DNA from: Candidatus Acidiferrum typicum
Lineage (GTDB): Bacteria; Acidobacteriota; Terriglobia; Acidiferrales; UBA7541
Assembly (NCBI GenBank): GCA_025463105.1
Contig: JAOAPW010000506.1
Coordinates: forward strand, 1-6,497
DNA length: 6,497 nt
Direction of reading: 5' to 3'
Shown: one piece after another, positions 6,359 through 6,497 of the stretch
Numbering within the stretch: the first letter of the stretch is position 1
Layout: every line of letters begins with the position of its first letter
Program-made: the position numbers and the translations under genes
Notes under the pieces: generated by a model
Database searches by the model: none
Told to the model about the DNA's origin: nothing
Seen by the model: the letters and a program-made list of their open reading frames with translations, nothing else

Positions 6359-6364
6359 CATAAT
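6359..6364 (+). promoter_or_regulatory. Possible -10 box of the aldo/keto reductase gene
   Basis: CATAAT matches TATAAT at 5 of 6 positions and lies 23 bases before the ATG at 6388. The nearest -35-like element, TTGGTC at 6333-6338, is 20 bases upstream, longer than the preferred 16-18, so this is weak. Confidence 0.22.
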
Positions 6365-6387
6365 TGCATTGAAACGCAGGTGAAGTC

Positions 6388-6497
6388 ATGGCGCGCGATG
6401 CCGCACCTCCACAAACAAGCGATACCGTCCCTCGTCGAAAGTTCAGCAAACACGACATACAAGTTTCTGCCCTGGGGTTTGGCGGCCACCACCTCGG
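6388..6497 (+). CDS. Aldo/keto reductase family oxidoreductase, N-terminal part only (runs off the window)
   Basis: The first 36 codons are present. The ATG at 6388 has AGGTGA about 7 bases upstream, and a stop codon (TGA at 6370) closes the frame behind it, so the start is well fixed. After a short polar leader (MARDAAPPQTSDT) comes VPRRKFSKHDIQVSALGFGGHHLG, the characteristic first strand of aldo/keto reductases (PF00248), where R-x-x-G/S-x-x-x-x-x-VS-x-LGFGG opens the (beta/alpha)8 barrel. These enzymes reduce carbonyls with NAD(P)H. The Asp/Tyr/Lys/His catalytic residues lie beyond the window, so activity cannot be checked. No signal peptide is seen, so the protein is probably cytoplasmic. 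It is divergent from the OpgC-esterase operon. Confidence 0.8.
   Translation, partial: MARDAAPPQTSDTVPRRKFSKHDIQVSALGFGGHHL

Larger units (their letters stand above)
5977..6387. other. Divergent intergenic region between the OpgC-esterase operon and the aldo/keto reductase gene
   Basis: These 411 bases separate the leftward operon from a rightward gene and should hold both promoters. They contain the doubtful small frame (to 6200), an AT-rich patch with two GATTAAT elements (6233-6268), a T6 run at 6245-6250, and a possible -10 box just before the right-hand gene. No tRNA, IS end or clear terminator was found. Confidence 0.45.

Noticed and set aside
6252..6458. A 68-codon minus-strand frame overlapping the aldo/keto reductase start
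   Set aside because: It is antisense to the recognisable reductase N-terminus and has no family features.

Overview
The window looks like a chromosomal segment from a moderately G+C-rich, Gram-negative-type bacterium. Secreted proteins with Sec signal peptides, an OpgC-like membrane acyltransferase, a secreted type B carboxylesterase, and a YVTN beta-propeller beside a DUF305-like protein together suggest Acidobacteriota. This placement rests on remembered family resemblance, not on a search. There are no rRNA, tRNA, CRISPR or insertion-sequence signatures.

Left part (1-1751, minus strand): a two-gene unit read leftwards. A secreted YVTN-type beta-propeller protein (270-1751) is followed after 76 bases by a second exported protein (1-193). 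Only the N-terminus of the second protein is inside the window, and it resembles DUF305 proteins. The gap between them carries a perfect 12-bp stem-loop directly before the second gene's ribosome binding site. Divergently, on the plus strand, lies an AraC-family regulator with an N-terminal cupin-like sensor domain (1916-2860). The 164 bases between the two start codons are the likely shared control region. They include an imperfect tandem repeat of about 37 bp that ends in two in-frame ATG codons for the regulator.

Middle and right part (3098-5946, minus strand): an integral-membrane OpgC-family acyltransferase and a secreted carboxylesterase are separated by only 2 bases, so they are very probably co-transcribed and translationally coupled. 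One protein type transfers acyl groups at the membrane. The other hydrolyses carboxylic esters outside the cytoplasm. The esterase converges on the regulator across a 237-base gap, in which a weak terminator serving the esterase can be seen.

Right edge (5977-6497): a 411-base region holds a doubtful 75-codon reading frame that overlaps the longer form of the OpgC gene by four bases, and a pair of AT-rich palindromic elements 25 bp apart. The window then ends inside the start of an aldo/keto reductase gene on the plus strand (from 6388).

Most of this is ordinary accessory metabolism and regulation. No defence system or clearly novel system can be demonstrated. The best leads are the duplicated start region of the regulator, the regulator/propeller/DUF305-like locus with its intercistronic hairpin, and the coupled acyltransferase-esterase pair.
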